From assembly GCA_033764055.1 (NCBI GenBank), contig JANRJI010000134.1, positions 62,001 to 126,000 of the forward strand: 64,000 nt of DNA. The letters are read 5' to 3'. This DNA comes from Ga0077555 sp033764055 (GTDB taxonomy: Bacteria; Pseudomonadota; Alphaproteobacteria; Rhizobiales; Hyphomicrobiaceae). The notes under the pieces are model-generated. The model did no database searches. It was not told where the DNA came from and worked only from the letters and a program-made list of their open reading frames with translations. Positions 43,051-52,498 of this stretch are shown in pieces (position 1 is the first letter of the stretch; every line of letters begins with the position of its first letter). The translations under genes were made by a program, and so were the position numbers.

Positions 43051-44073
43051 ATGCGGGTCTTCTCCGACGACATCGCCATCGATCTCGGCACGGCCAACAC
43101 GCTCGTGCACGTCGTCGGCCGCGGCATCATCATCGACGAGCCTTCGGTGGTGGCTGTCAGGAATACGGTCGGAGCGCGCGAGATCCTGGCCGTCGGCGAG
43201 CGTGCCATGGGCATGGTCGGGCGGACGCCGGAGGCCACGGAGATCGTCCGCCCGATGCGGGACGGTGTGATCGCCGATTTTGTCGCGACCCAGGAGATGC
43301 TTCGCCAGTTCATCAGGCGCGCGAAGTCGATGCTCGGCTTCCGTCGCCCGCGCATCCTGATCTGCGTGCCTGCGGGCGCCACGCCTGTCGAGCGGCGGGC
43401 GGTCTACGAGACGGCGGTCTCGGCAGGAGCGCGCAAGGTCTACCTGATCGAGGAGCCGGTGGCGGCGGCCATAGGAGCCGGGCTGTCGATCGACGACCCC
43501 GTGGCGACGATGGTCGTCGACATCGGCGGCGGGACTACGGACATTGCCGTCCTGTCGCTCGGCGACGTCATGCAGGCGCGGTCGCTGAAGTGCGCGGGAA
43601 ATGCGATGGACGAGGCCATCGTGCGATTTGTCCGGCGCAAGCACCACCTCCTCATCGGTCCGGGCAATGCCGAGCGCATCAAGATCGAGGCAGGGACCGC
43701 GGCGCGCGACGAGCGTGCGCGTGCTGCCGAGATCCGCATTCGCGGCAGGGATCTGAGGCTCGGAAAGCCGAAGGCCGTGGTGCTGACCCCGGTCGACGTC
43801 GCCGAGGCCCTCGAGGGGCCGATCACCGAGATCGCCGAGTTCATCCAGCGCGCCGTCGAGGAGCTGCCCCTGGCGGTCAGGGCCGACGTCATCGAGCGGG
43901 GCATCTCGCTGTCTGGTGGCGGCTCGATGCTGGATCGGCTCGATCAGGAGCTCGGCCGCCGCGTCGGGCTGCACTTCGCAGTGCCCGAGCATCCGATGCG
44001 TTGCGTCATCACGGGTACCGCTCGCGTGCTCGAGACGCTCAATGCGCGGGCGCACCTCTTGATCAGCCCATGA
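43051..44073 (+). CDS. mreB: MreB-like actin-family protein
   Basis: A 340-residue actin-fold ATPase. Phosphate-1 loop IDLGTANTLV is at 10-19, RPMRDGVIADF at about 68-78, phosphate-2 DIGGGTTDIAVLSLG around 153-167, and the adenosine motif SGGGSMLDRLD near 290. MreB filaments guide cell-wall synthesis in rods. This copy is not followed by mreC/mreD as the canonical gene usually is, and several usually conserved stretches are altered (for example ATQEMLRQFIRRAKSM in place of the usual EKMI/L-x-xFI-x-xVH). It may therefore be a second, specialised MreB. No promoter called; rpoZ follows 240 bases on. Confidence 0.88.
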   Translation: MRVFSDDIAIDLGTANTLVHVVGRGIIIDEPSVVAVRNTVGAREILAVGERAMGMVGRTPEATEIVRPMRDGVIADFVATQEMLRQFIRRAKSMLGFRRPRILICVPAGATPVERRAVYETAVSAGARKVYLIEEPVAAAIGAGLSIDDPVATMVVDIGGGTTDIAVLSLGDVMQARSLKCAGNAMDEAIVRFVRRKHHLLIGPGNAERIKIEAGTAARDERARAAEIRIRGRDLRLGKPKAVVLTPVDVAEALEGPITEIAEFIQRAVEELPLAVRADVIERGISLSGGGSMLDRLDQELGRRVGLHFAVPEHPMRCVITGTARVLETLNARAHLLISP

Positions 44074-44313
44074 GCGAGCCGGCCGCCGAGTGGGAGTGGG
44101 CCAACATCGGTCTGAGGCGCCCCTACAACTTGCCATCTCGCCCTGGTTGTGGCAGATAGTGGCGCTTCGTCCACAGCTCGCGTGACGCGTGCGCACGAAT
44201 CGCATGGCGGATCGTGGCAGGCGTGCAGGACGCGTCGAGCGTACCCTCCTGCCGGGAGGCGTTCTCTTTCCAGAGAGGACCTGCGGCATCACTCTGACAA
44301 GGGTCAAGGCACC

Positions 44314-44748
44314 ATGGCGCGTGTCACCGTCGAAGATTGCGTCGACAAGGTCTCCAACCGGTTCGAGCTCGTGCTGCTCGCCGCCCACCGCGCGCGCGCG
44401 ATCGCCAACGGCTCGGCAGTCACCATCGAGCCCGAGAACGACAAGAATCCCGTGCTGGCCCTGCGCGAGATCGCCGAGCAGACCGTGGCGCCTGACGATG
44501 TCCGCGAGGCGCTGATCCATTCGATCCAGAAGAACGTCGAGGTGGACGAGCCGGAGGCCGGCGCGGCTCCCCTGCTCACCCAGGACCGCCGCCCGACACT
44601 CGGTCGCGACGACCAGTCCTCCGACATGATCGTCGATCAGATCACGATGACCGAGGAGCAGCTGCTGCGTGCCATGGAAAGCCTCACCCCCTCCGAGCCG
44701 TCGTCGAACGGCTCCGGCGGTGGCGGCAATGGCGGCCGCGGCCGCTAG
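44314..44748 (+). CDS. rpoZ: DNA-directed RNA polymerase omega subunit
   Basis: Small subunit that assists beta' folding and polymerase assembly, and in many bacteria part of a ppGpp site. The N-terminal core MARVTVEDCVDKVSNRFELVLLAAHRAR (in pieces) is the omega signature, with NPVLALREIAE after it. At 144 residues it is longer than E. coli omega, with an acidic then Gly-rich tail as in alphaproteobacteria. The start at 44314 has AAGG nearby; the frame's upstream extension is noncoding-like. It directly precedes rsh, which makes ppGpp. Confidence 0.95.
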   Translation: MARVTVEDCVDKVSNRFELVLLAAHRARAIANGSAVTIEPENDKNPVLALREIAEQTVAPDDVREALIHSIQKNVEVDEPEAGAAPLLTQDRRPTLGRDDQSSDMIVDQITMTEEQLLRAMESLTPSEPSSNGSGGGGNGGRGR

Positions 44749-44824
44749 CCGGCGGAGCATGCCCACACGACCGGGAGGCGGCTCGTTGCCTTGCGTTACC
44801 CGCAGGGCTGGAGCCTGACGCGCC

Positions 44825-47068
44825 ATGATGCGGCAATACGAGCTGGTCGAGCGTGTCCTCAAGTACGATCCGACGGCGAACGAGGCGCTGATCAATCGCG
44901 CCTACATTTATGCCATGCGGCAGCACGGCACCCAGAAGCGCGCGTCGGGCGAGCTTTACTTCTCGCATCCGCTCGAGGTCGCGGGCATCCTCACCGAGAT
45001 GAAGCTCGACGATGCGACCATCGCAACGGCACTGCTTCACGACGTGATCGAGGATACCGAGGCAACGCGGTCCGAGATCGACCACCTTTTCGGTCCGGAG
45101 ATCGGGGCGCTCGTCGACGGCTTGACGAAGATCAAGCGGCTCGATCTCATCTCCAAGAAGGCCGAGCAGGCCGAGAACTTCCGCAAGCTGCTGGTCGCCA
45201 TCTCCACCGACATCCGCGTGCTGCTGGTCAAGCTCGCGGACCGGCTCCACAACATGCGTACGCTCGAGCACAAGAAGCCCGAGAGCCGCGCACGCAACAG
45301 CGAGGAGACGCTCGAGATCTATGCACCGCTCGCTGGTCGCATGGGCATGCAGGCGGTGCGCGAGGAGCTCGAGGAGCTGGCGTTCCGCTGGCTGCATCCG
45401 GATGCCTACAAGGCGCTGATCGATCGTCTCGGTGCGCTCAGGGCCCGGAACCGGGGCCTCGTCGAGGAGATCTCGAGCGGGCTCGCGGCCAAGCTCGCCG
45501 AGGCTGGCGTCAAGGCCGAGGTGGTCGGCCGCGAGAAGAAGCCCTACTCGATCTGGCGCAAGATGCAGAACCGCCAGATCTCGCTCGAGCAGTTGTCCGA
45601 CATCTACGGGTTTCGCGCCATCGTCGGCAACGTCGAGGACTGCTATCGCGCGCTCGGCATCGTGCACACCACTTGGCGCGCCGTGCCCGGTCGGTTCAAG
45701 GACTACATCTCGACGCCGAAGCAGAACGGCTATCAATCGATCCACACGACGGTGGTCGGACCACGGCATCAACGCGCGGAGCTCCAGGTCCGAACGTCCT
45801 CGATGCATCGCGTGGCAGAGCACGGCGTTGCGGCCCACGCGCTCTACAAGGATGCGGTCTCCGGCGCCGCCACGCCGGCCGCTATCGCCAAGGCGCACGA
45901 GTCGAGCCCGTATCAGTGGCTTCGCCATCTCGTCGATACGCTGCTGCAGGGCGACAATCCGGAGGAGTTCCTCGAGCACACGAAGCTCGAGCTGTTCCAG
46001 GATCAGGTGTTCTGCTTCACGCCGAAGGGCCGTCTGATCGCGTTGCCGCGGGGCGCGACACCCATCGATTTCGCCTATGCCGTTCATACCGACGTCGGCA
46101 ACCGCTGTGTCGGCGCGCACATCAACGGCCGGCAGATGCCGCTGACCACTCAACTGCGAAACGGTGACGAGGTGCTGATCATCACCTCCGACGGCCAGTC
46201 GCCTCCGGCCGCGTGGGAGCGGGTCGCGGTCACCGGCAAGGCGCGGTCGGCGATCCGGCGGGCCGCGCGCGATGCGCTCCGCCGGCAGTATGCCGAGCTC
46301 GGCCGGCGCCTGATCAGCTCAGCGCTCGCCAAGCTCGGGCAGGACTACAGCGACGAGCGGATGCGCAAGGCCTTGCCCCGGCTGGCGGCCAGAACAGTCG
46401 AGGACGTCCAGGCAGGTGTCGGGCGTGGCGAGATCGCCATCGCCGATGTCGTCCGAGCCATCGCGCCGGAGGCTCTCGCGGAAAGCACGACGACGGCGGC
46501 GCGGTCACGGCAGGCAAGTCAACGGAACGGGGCCGACGATGGCTGGTTCAATGTCGGCAAGGCGATAGGGCTCAAGTTCCGGTGGCCCGGCAAGGAAACC
46601 ACGGACAGCGATTCCAAGCCGGAGCCCCAGGTGCCCATCCGCGGGATCAGGAACGACATCCCGGTGAGCTTCGAGGAAGGTGGGGCCGTGCCGGGAGACC
46701 GGGTCGTCGGGGTCCTCATTCCTGGACAGGGAATCCGGATCTTCCAGATCCACTCCCCGAGGTTGAAAGACCACGAGCACGAGCGCTGGATCGACGTTAC
46801 CTGGGACATCGACCCGGACCAGCCGGATCGCTTTCCCGCGCGTGTCGTCGTCACGGCTCTCAACGAGCCGGGCACGCTGGCGCAGATCGCACAGGTGATC
46901 GGTGACGCCGATGGCAACATCGACAATCTGCGCATGATGCATCGGGGCAGCGACTTCACGGAGATGTTGATCGAGGTCGAGGTCTGGGACCTGGCGCACC
47001 TGAACCGAATTCTCAACGGCCTCCGCGGCAAAGCGGTCGTCAGCAAGGCCGAGCGCTCGTTCGACTGA
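44825..47068 (+). CDS. rsh: Bifunctional (p)ppGpp synthetase/hydrolase
   Basis: The long RelA/SpoT homologue of alphaproteobacteria, 747 residues. Order of domains: HD hydrolase (about 30-180, with HDVIEDT), synthetase (about 235-350, with GFRAIV and YISTPKQNGYQSIHT), TGS (about 400-460, with FTPKGRLIALP), a helical/conserved-Cys region and a C-terminal ACT domain (about 670-747, with VVTALNEPGTLAQIAQVIGD). Both catalytic domains look intact, so the enzyme should make and degrade the alarmone. It follows rpoZ by 76 bases. Confidence 0.95.
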   Translation: MMRQYELVERVLKYDPTANEALINRAYIYAMRQHGTQKRASGELYFSHPLEVAGILTEMKLDDATIATALLHDVIEDTEATRSEIDHLFGPEIGALVDGLTKIKRLDLISKKAEQAENFRKLLVAISTDIRVLLVKLADRLHNMRTLEHKKPESRARNSEETLEIYAPLAGRMGMQAVREELEELAFRWLHPDAYKALIDRLGALRARNRGLVEEISSGLAAKLAEAGVKAEVVGREKKPYSIWRKMQNRQISLEQLSDIYGFRAIVGNVEDCYRALGIVHTTWRAVPGRFKDYISTPKQNGYQSIHTTVVGPRHQRAELQVRTSSMHRVAEHGVAAHALYKDAVSGAATPAAIAKAHESSPYQWLRHLVDTLLQGDNPEEFLEHTKLELFQDQVFCFTPKGRLIALPRGATPIDFAYAVHTDVGNRCVGAHINGRQMPLTTQLRNGDEVLIITSDGQSPPAAWERVAVTGKARSAIRRAARDALRRQYAELGRRLISSALAKLGQDYSDERMRKALPRLAARTVEDVQAGVGRGEIAIADVVRAIAPEALAESTTTAARSRQASQRNGADDGWFNVGKAIGLKFRWPGKETTDSDSKPEPQVPIRGIRNDIPVSFEEGGAVPGDRVVGVLIPGQGIRIFQIHSPRLKDHEHERWIDVTWDIDPDQPDRFPARVVVTALNEPGTLAQIAQVIGDADGNIDNLRMMHRGSDFTEMLIEVEVWDLAHLNRILNGLRGKAVVSKAERSFD

Positions 47069-47133
47069 GCGAATCGGGCCGGCTTGTCGTATGTGTCGGG
47101 CGTGGGTGCGGGCGTAGACCGGGATCCAAGACG

Positions 47134-47700
47134 ATGCTGTTCCGTCGCCGCGGGGCCACGAGCCTCGCCGAGCGCGTGAGAGTCGCGCTGTGGCCGCGCC
47201 GGTCGTGGCGCCGATCGCTGCGCTATGGCGTCCTGCGACTGAAGCGGCTCGGCTCGACGCCACATGCGCTGGCGCTCGGCATCGCGATCGGTGTGTTCAT
47301 GGCGTTCCAGCCGATCCTGGGGTTCCAGATGCTGCTCGCCGGCCTCTTGGCATGGGCGCTCGGTGCGAGCGTCGGCGCGGCGCTGGCCGGCACATTCATC
47401 GGGACACCGGCCACGTGGCCGCTGATGTGGCTGGCATCGTACTGGCTCGGCGCCGCCCTTCTCGGTGAGACGGACGGCGTGACGACGGCAGAGCTGTGGG
47501 AGGTGCTGAAGGGCAACGGCGCGTCGGCCAGCACGGGCATGGACGACGGCATGATCACGGCCGATGGCCTGCTCCGCGAAATCCTGAGGCCCCTTGCCGT
47601 AGGAGCCGTGCCGCTTGGCCTACTGGCGGGAGCTGCGTTCTACGCTATGGTGATGAAGGCGGTGCAGCCGCGCTCCGGTCGTGGCTCGAGCCGCCGATAG
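47134..47700 (+). CDS. DUF2062 membrane protein
   Basis: 188 residues. The DUF2062 core is visible: GSTPHALALGIAIGVFMAFQPILGFQMLLAG (in pieces) and GTPATWPLMWLASYWLG, with three to four membrane segments and a last segment near 155-175. Function of the family is unknown. It sits 65 bases after rsh and 53 before pdxJ, a placement common in Hyphomicrobiales. Confidence 0.9.
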   Translation: MLFRRRGATSLAERVRVALWPRRSWRRSLRYGVLRLKRLGSTPHALALGIAIGVFMAFQPILGFQMLLAGLLAWALGASVGAALAGTFIGTPATWPLMWLASYWLGAALLGETDGVTTAELWEVLKGNGASASTGMDDGMITADGLLREILRPLAVGAVPLGLLAGAAFYAMVMKAVQPRSGRGSSRR

Positions 47701-47753
47701 CAGCGGCCAACCTGCGCTGCTCGTCCAACCGCCAGCCAAAGGTCGCTCCGTCC

Positions 47754-48515
47754 ATGCCAGGTCGTCACCTGCGTCTCGGTGTCAACATCGATCACGTGGC
47801 CACCGTGCGGAATGCGCGGGGCGGGCCACACCCGGACCCGGTGCGGGCGGCGCATGCGGCGGTGGCGGCCGGCGCCGACGGCATCACGGCTCACCTTCGC
47901 GAGGATCGCCGGCATATCCGCGACGGTGACATTGCCCGCCTGAAGCAAGAGCTGACGCGCCCGTTGAACTTCGAGATGGCTGCGACAGAGGAGATGGTCG
48001 CCATTGCGCTCCGCCATTTGCCTCATGCCTGCTGCCTGGTGCCGGAGAAGCGAGAGGAGCGCACAACCGAGGGCGGCCTCGATGTCGTCGGCAGTTCAGG
48101 CCATCTGTCCCAGGTGATCCCCCGGCTGCGGTCTGCCGGTATCCGCGTCTCCCTGTTCATCGAGCCCGATCCGCGGGCCATCGAGGCGTCCGCCCGTCTC
48201 GGAGCCGATATCGTCGAGCTGCACACGGGAACCTATTGCGAGCGGGCCCTCGACAACGATGGCGCAGGCCTCGCCGCCGAGCTCGCCCGAATCACGCAGG
48301 CGGCCAGGCTCGCGGCTGCCGCCGGCCTGGAGGTGCATGCCGGACATGGACTGACCTACAACACCGTCGAGGCGATCGCCCGGCTGCCGGAGATCGTGGA
48401 GATGAACATCGGCCATTTTCTCATCGGCGAGGCCATCCTGATCGGGCTGGCGCCGGCAATTCGGCATATGCGTAGCCTGATGGACGGGGCTCGCAATGCC
48501 GGCGGAGCGGCCTGA
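47754..48515 (+). CDS. pdxJ: Pyridoxine 5'-phosphate synthase
   Basis: Last step of the DXP-dependent vitamin B6 pathway: joins 3-amino-2-oxopropyl phosphate and deoxyxylulose 5-phosphate. 253 residues, a TIM barrel with LRLGVNIDHVATVRNARGG at the N-terminus, ITAHLREDRRHI with active-site residues, LVPEKREERTTEGG, and HAGHGLTYNTV / EMNIGHFLIGEAI for the phosphate sites. The upstream frame extension belongs to the overlapping DUF2062 region and is rejected. It is in the pdxJ-acpS-lepB-rnc-era run. Confidence 0.96.
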   Translation: MPGRHLRLGVNIDHVATVRNARGGPHPDPVRAAHAAVAAGADGITAHLREDRRHIRDGDIARLKQELTRPLNFEMAATEEMVAIALRHLPHACCLVPEKREERTTEGGLDVVGSSGHLSQVIPRLRSAGIRVSLFIEPDPRAIEASARLGADIVELHTGTYCERALDNDGAGLAAELARITQAARLAAAAGLEVHAGHGLTYNTVEAIARLPEIVEMNIGHFLIGEAILIGLAPAIRHMRSLMDGARNAGGAA

Positions 48516-48539
48516 CCGGCGAGGCCAGCACGAGGCGCC

Positions 48540-48953
48540 ATGATCATCGGCATCGGCAACGACATCATCGACATCCGGCGCATCGAGGCGACGCTGGAGC
48601 GCTACGGCGAAAGGTTCGTCGAGCGGATCTTCACCGACGTCGAGCGGCGCAAGTCGGATCGCAGGCGCAACCGCGCTGCCTCCTACGCCAAGCGCTTCGC
48701 AGCCAAGGAAGCCTGCTCCAAGGCACTCGGGACCGGCTTGCGGAACGGAGTGTTCTGGCGCGACATGGGGGTCGTCAACCTGCCGTCCGGGCGACCGACC
48801 ATGGTGCTCACCGGAGGGGCGCTGGAACAGCTCGCCCGCTTGACGCCCCATGGGCACGAGGCGCGCATCGACCTCACGATCACCGACGACTTTCCGATGG
48901 CCCAGGCGATCGTGATCATATCGGCGGTGCCGCTCAAGCAAGACCAGCGGTGA
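48540..48953 (+). CDS. acpS: Holo-[acyl-carrier-protein] synthase
   Basis: Transfers 4'-phosphopantetheine from CoA to acyl carrier protein. 137 residues with the two family motifs: GIGNDIIDIRRIE at 4-16 (metal Asp) and KRFAAKEACSKALGTG at about 50-65 (catalytic Glu/Lys). Starts 24 bases after pdxJ, in the same operon. Confidence 0.96.
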   Translation: MIIGIGNDIIDIRRIEATLERYGERFVERIFTDVERRKSDRRRNRAASYAKRFAAKEACSKALGTGLRNGVFWRDMGVVNLPSGRPTMVLTGGALEQLARLTPHGHEARIDLTITDDFPMAQAIVIISAVPLKQDQR

Positions 48954-49102
48954 GCCGGAGCCGTACCGGCGTCCTCGAGCGACTGTGCGGCGGGATCCTG
49001 CGCTGGCGTTCCCGCCAATTGCACATGCGGAGGAAACCTCCTAAACACCTCCCGTCGACTAAACCAGCCGTCGGGGGGCGGCTCCCCAGATCGGACGCTT
49101 GC

Positions 49103-49891
49103 ATGAAGATCAAATCCGACGCCGACAAGGCCAAGGTTGCGAAGCAGGGAGGCTGGGGCGAGGTCGGAACGATCTTCCTGCATGCGCTGATCATCGCGTT
49201 TTTCGTTCGTGTGTTCTTCTACCAGCCGTTCAACATACCTTCTGGATCGATGCAGTCGACGCTGCTGATCGGCGACTACCTGTTCGTGTCGAAGCTGTCC
49301 TACGGCTACAGCCGCTACACTTTCCCCTTTGGGCTCAATCTGTTTTCGGGCCGCATCTTCGCCAGTGAGCCGAAGCGCGGCGATGTGGTCGTGTTCAAGC
49401 TGCCGCGTGACAACTCGACCGACTACATCAAGCGTGTGATCGGGCTGCCGGGTGAGGAGATCGTCATCCGCGGCGGCGTGGTCTTCATCAATGGCAAGGA
49501 GGTGCCGCGCCGACCGGTCGCGCCTTTCGTGCAGGTCGACGAGGACGGCCGCAAGCGCAGCACGCCGCAATTCGAGGAAACGTTGCCGAACGGCGTGAAA
49601 TTTCTCGTCGTCGACCAGAGGCCGGATGGCGACTATGACAATGTCGGCCCCTACAAGGTGCCACCCGGCCACTATTTCATGATGGGCGACAACCGGGACA
49701 ACTCGACTGACAGCCGTGTTCCACCGCATCGCTATGGCGTCGGGTATGTTCCCTTCGAGAATCTGGTCGGACGGGCCGACATCATCTTTTTCTCGGCGGC
49801 CGTCGACGAGCCGGGCCGCTTCCAGCTGCTGACGCCTTGGACTTGGCCGTTCGATGTGCGGTGGAGCCGGATTTTCAGCGTCGTTCGCTAG
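49103..49891 (+). CDS. lepB: Signal peptidase I
   Basis: Membrane serine protease that removes signal peptides. 262 residues: one membrane segment at about 25-43, then the catalytic Ser in NIPSGSMQSTLLIGD and the Lys general base in DYIKRVIGLPGE, and the conserved GHYFMMGDNRDNSTDSR box. The start MKIKSDADKAK has no strong ribosome site but the frame upstream lacks membrane or protease features. It follows acpS and precedes rnc by 22 bases. Confidence 0.95.
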   Translation: MKIKSDADKAKVAKQGGWGEVGTIFLHALIIAFFVRVFFYQPFNIPSGSMQSTLLIGDYLFVSKLSYGYSRYTFPFGLNLFSGRIFASEPKRGDVVVFKLPRDNSTDYIKRVIGLPGEEIVIRGGVVFINGKEVPRRPVAPFVQVDEDGRKRSTPQFEETLPNGVKFLVVDQRPDGDYDNVGPYKVPPGHYFMMGDNRDNSTDSRVPPHRYGVGYVPFENLVGRADIIFFSAAVDEPGRFQLLTPWTWPFDVRWSRIFSVVR

Positions 49892-49913
49892 CCGGACGGG
49901 AGAGGAAGCGCGA

Positions 49914-50624
49914 TTGCCGCGGCGGCGCAACATCAAGGGCCTCGAGACGGTGCTCGGCTACACGTTCAAGAGCCGCACGGCTCTCGACCGGGCGCTGACA
50001 CACGCATCGACGCGATCGGATCAGGCGAAAACCGAGGACAACGAGCGCCTCGAGTTCCTCGGTGACCGGGTTCTGGGTCTCGCCATCGCCGAGCTGCTGG
50101 TCGAGCGCGACCCGAAGGCGAGCGAGGGCGCGCTCGCCCGTCGCTTCAACCGGCTGGTGCGCAAGGAAGCCTGTGCGAGGGTCGGCCGGGCGCTCGGGCT
50201 CGGACCGCTGCTCGTGCTGTCCGTCGCGGAGGACGAAAGCGGGGGACGCGACAAGGACACGATCCTCGCCGACGCTACCGAGGCCATGCTGGCCGCGATC
50301 TTCCTCGAGGCGGGCTTTCCGACGGTGCGCGATGTCATCCGGCGAAACTGGGAGCCGTTGCTCGAGGGGTTGCCAGAGACCATCGCCGACGCCAAGTCGA
50401 TGCTGCAGGAGTGGGCTCAGGGACGAGGACTTCCGTTGCCCGTCTACGTCGAAGTGTCGCGCGAAGGCCCCGATCACGCGCCGAAATTCACGACCGAGGT
50501 GCGAATTGACGGCCGCAAGCCTGCACGCGGCACCGGCGCCTCGAAGAGGGCCTCGGAGCAGGCTGCGGCCTCGGTGATGCTGTTGCGGGAGGGCGTGATC
50601 GGCGGAGGTGGTAGCCATGGCTGA
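49914..50624 (+). CDS. rnc: Ribonuclease III
   Basis: Double-stranded RNA endonuclease for rRNA maturation and mRNA processing. 236 residues from a TTG start, chosen because GGAGAGGAAG lies just upstream and the product then starts at the expected place relative to LETVLGYTFKSRTALDRALTH (in pieces). Catalytic signature ERLEFLGDRVLG at about 43-54 and the later acidic pair in DATEAMLAAIFLEAGF. C-terminal dsRNA-binding domain with ASKRASEQAAASVML. Its stop overlaps the start of era by 8 bases. Confidence 0.95.
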   Translation: MPRRRNIKGLETVLGYTFKSRTALDRALTHASTRSDQAKTEDNERLEFLGDRVLGLAIAELLVERDPKASEGALARRFNRLVRKEACARVGRALGLGPLLVLSVAEDESGGRDKDTILADATEAMLAAIFLEAGFPTVRDVIRRNWEPLLEGLPETIADAKSMLQEWAQGRGLPLPVYVEVSREGPDHAPKFTTEVRIDGRKPARGTGASKRASEQAAASVMLLREGVIGGGGSHG

Positions 50625-51585
50625 GCCCAACACGAATGCTCTCGATGTGGCCGGCGGCGATGACGGGCCGATGGCGGACGTCTCTCAGCGGCGGTGCGGG
50701 TTCATCGCCCTGATCGGCGCTCCCAATGCCGGGAAGTCCACACTGCTCAATGCGCTGGTCGGCGCGAAGGTGTCGATCGTCTCGCGCAAGGTGCAGACAA
50801 CTCGTGTTCCCTTGCGAGGCATCGCCATCGAGGGGGACAGCCAGCTCGTGTTCATCGACACGCCGGGAATCTTCCAGCCGCGGCGGCGACTCGACCGGGC
50901 CATGGTCGACGCGGCCACGGGCGTCGCCGGCGACGCCGACATCGTGGCGCTGCTTGTCGACGCTGCCAAAGGCGCGACCGATGAGGTCGATGCGATTCTC
51001 GGGCAGCTGCGCCCGATCGACGAAGGGCGCCGCATTTTGATTCTCAACAAGGTGGACCGTGTCGAGAAGCCGACGCTCCTCGGGCTCGCTCAGGAGATCC
51101 ACAAGCGATTGCCGTTCAGTGCGACGTTCATGATCTCGGCGATCACTGGCAGCGGTGTGGATGCGCTGAAGCGCCATCTCGCGAAGAGTGTGCCGGAAGG
51201 ACCGTGGCATTATCCCGAGGACGAGATCACTGACGCCACCGAGCGGTCGACGGCGGCCGAGGTGACCCGCGAGAAGATCTACGAGTATCTGCACGAGGAG
51301 CTGCCCTACCAGACGACGGTCGAGACGACGGGTTGGGAGGAGAAGAAGGACGGCTCGGTTCGGATCGAGCAAACCGTATTCGTCGCGCGCGAGGGGCAAC
51401 GACGCATCGTCCTCGGCGAGGGCGGCCACGGCATCAAGAAGATCTCGATGGCGTCGCGGCACGAGCTGGCGCGAATGCTCGGCCGGCCGGTGCATCTCTT
51501 CCTGCACGTCAAGCTCGCCGAAGGCTGGGAGAATGATCCCGAGCGCTATCGCGAGATGGGCCTCGAGTTCCCCCGAAAAAAGTGA
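50617..51585 (+). CDS. era: GTPase Era
   Basis: GTP-binding protein that binds 16S rRNA and assists 30S maturation. 322 residues: G1 GAPNAGKS, G2 region VQTTR, G3 DTPG, G4 NKVD and the SAITGSGV G5 segment, then a C-terminal KH domain with RIVLGEGGHGIKKI. The ATG at 50617 has GGAGG 8 bases upstream and overlaps rnc, implying coupling; the GTG at 50608 is less likely. recO, often next in related genomes, is absent here, and the next gene is convergent. Confidence 0.96.
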   Translation: MAEPNTNALDVAGGDDGPMADVSQRRCGFIALIGAPNAGKSTLLNALVGAKVSIVSRKVQTTRVPLRGIAIEGDSQLVFIDTPGIFQPRRRLDRAMVDAATGVAGDADIVALLVDAAKGATDEVDAILGQLRPIDEGRRILILNKVDRVEKPTLLGLAQEIHKRLPFSATFMISAITGSGVDALKRHLAKSVPEGPWHYPEDEITDATERSTAAEVTREKIYEYLHEELPYQTTVETTGWEEKKDGSVRIEQTVFVAREGQRRIVLGEGGHGIKKISMASRHELARMLGRPVHLFLHVKLAEGWENDPERYREMGLEFPRKK

Positions 51586-51652
51586 TGACAATGGGGAGGC
51601 GGAGAACAGCCAGCCGGATCGTGCCGTGCGACAGCTGCGCGGGCTTCGCGCC

Positions 51653-52498
51653 TCAGGTGATGCTGCAGGCCGGCTCGGATGCGACCGTCTCATGCATGGA
51701 CAGGTCGCGGATGGTCGGCGTCGTCCCCGACAGAGGATTGTCTGGATCCCAGGACACTTTCACCTGCTGGAATCGCGACGAGAGCGCGTCGTAGATGAGC
51801 AAGCGTCCGGCCATCGTGTCGCCGATGCCGAGGATCTCCTTCAGGACCTCGGTCGCCTGCAGAGTGCCGACCACGCCGACGATCGAGCCCAGCACGCCGA
51901 CCTCGGCGCAGTTGGCGACCGTGCCCGGAGGCGGCGCATCGGGAAAGAGGCAGCGGTAGGTCGGCCACGGCGTGCCGTCAGGTCTCTTCTCGTGCGGCTT
52001 CAACGTGGTTACGTAGCCATCGAACGGCCCGACTGCCGCGAACACCAATGGTCGCCTCGCGAGATAGCAGGCATCCGACACGAGGTACCGTGTCGCAAAA
52101 TTGTCCGACCCGTCGGCGACGATGTCGTAGCGGCCGATCAGATCGAGCGCGTTGCCGGCGTCGATACGAGTCTCGTGCATCTCCACGGTGACGTGCGGGT
52201 TGATCCGGCCGACGGCGTCGCGGGCGCTCTCCACCTTCGGCTGACCGACGTGATCGGTATCGTGGGCGATCTGGCGCTGCAGGTTCGACAACGAGACCCG
52301 GTCGTCGTCGACGATGCCGATCGTGCCGACGCCGGCCGCGGCCAGATACAGCGCCAGCGGGCTGCCGAGCCCCCCGGCGCCGATCAACAGCACGCGCGCC
52401 GCCTTCAGCCGCTGCTGGCCCTGGCCGCCGACCTCGCGCAGAACGAGATGGCGCCGGTAGCGCTCGATCTCTGTGGGTGTGAGCGTGGGTGTCGTCAT
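51653..52498 (-). CDS. ThiF/MoeB-family E1-like adenylyltransferase
   Basis: Adenylates the C-terminus of a small sulfur-carrier or ubiquitin-like protein (MoaD/ThiS class). 281 residues: N-terminal RYRRHLVLREVGGQGQQRL (in pieces), nucleotide motif LIGAGGLGSPLALYLAAAGVG, DDDRVSLSNLQRQI, DGSDNFATRY, and a candidate thioester Cys in CLFPD/TVANCAEVG. The two CxxC pairs that bind zinc in E. coli MoeB are not present. No sulfur-carrier gene is adjacent, so moeB versus thiF cannot be decided. Convergent with era. Confidence 0.85.
   Translation of the reverse strand: MTTPTLTPTEIERYRRHLVLREVGGQGQQRLKAARVLLIGAGGLGSPLALYLAAAGVGTIGIVDDDRVSLSNLQRQIAHDTDHVGQPKVESARDAVGRINPHVTVEMHETRIDAGNALDLIGRYDIVADGSDNFATRYLVSDACYLARRPLVFAAVGPFDGYVTTLKPHEKRPDGTPWPTYRCLFPDAPPPGTVANCAEVGVLGSIVGVVGTLQATEVLKEILGIGDTMAGRLLIYDALSSRFQQVKVSWDPDNPLSGTTPTIRDLSMHETVASEPACSIT

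Noticed and set aside
42925..44895. 656-codon open frame on the minus strand across mreB and rpoZ
   Set aside because: Runs antisense through two clearly recognised genes; composition is that of an antisense shadow.
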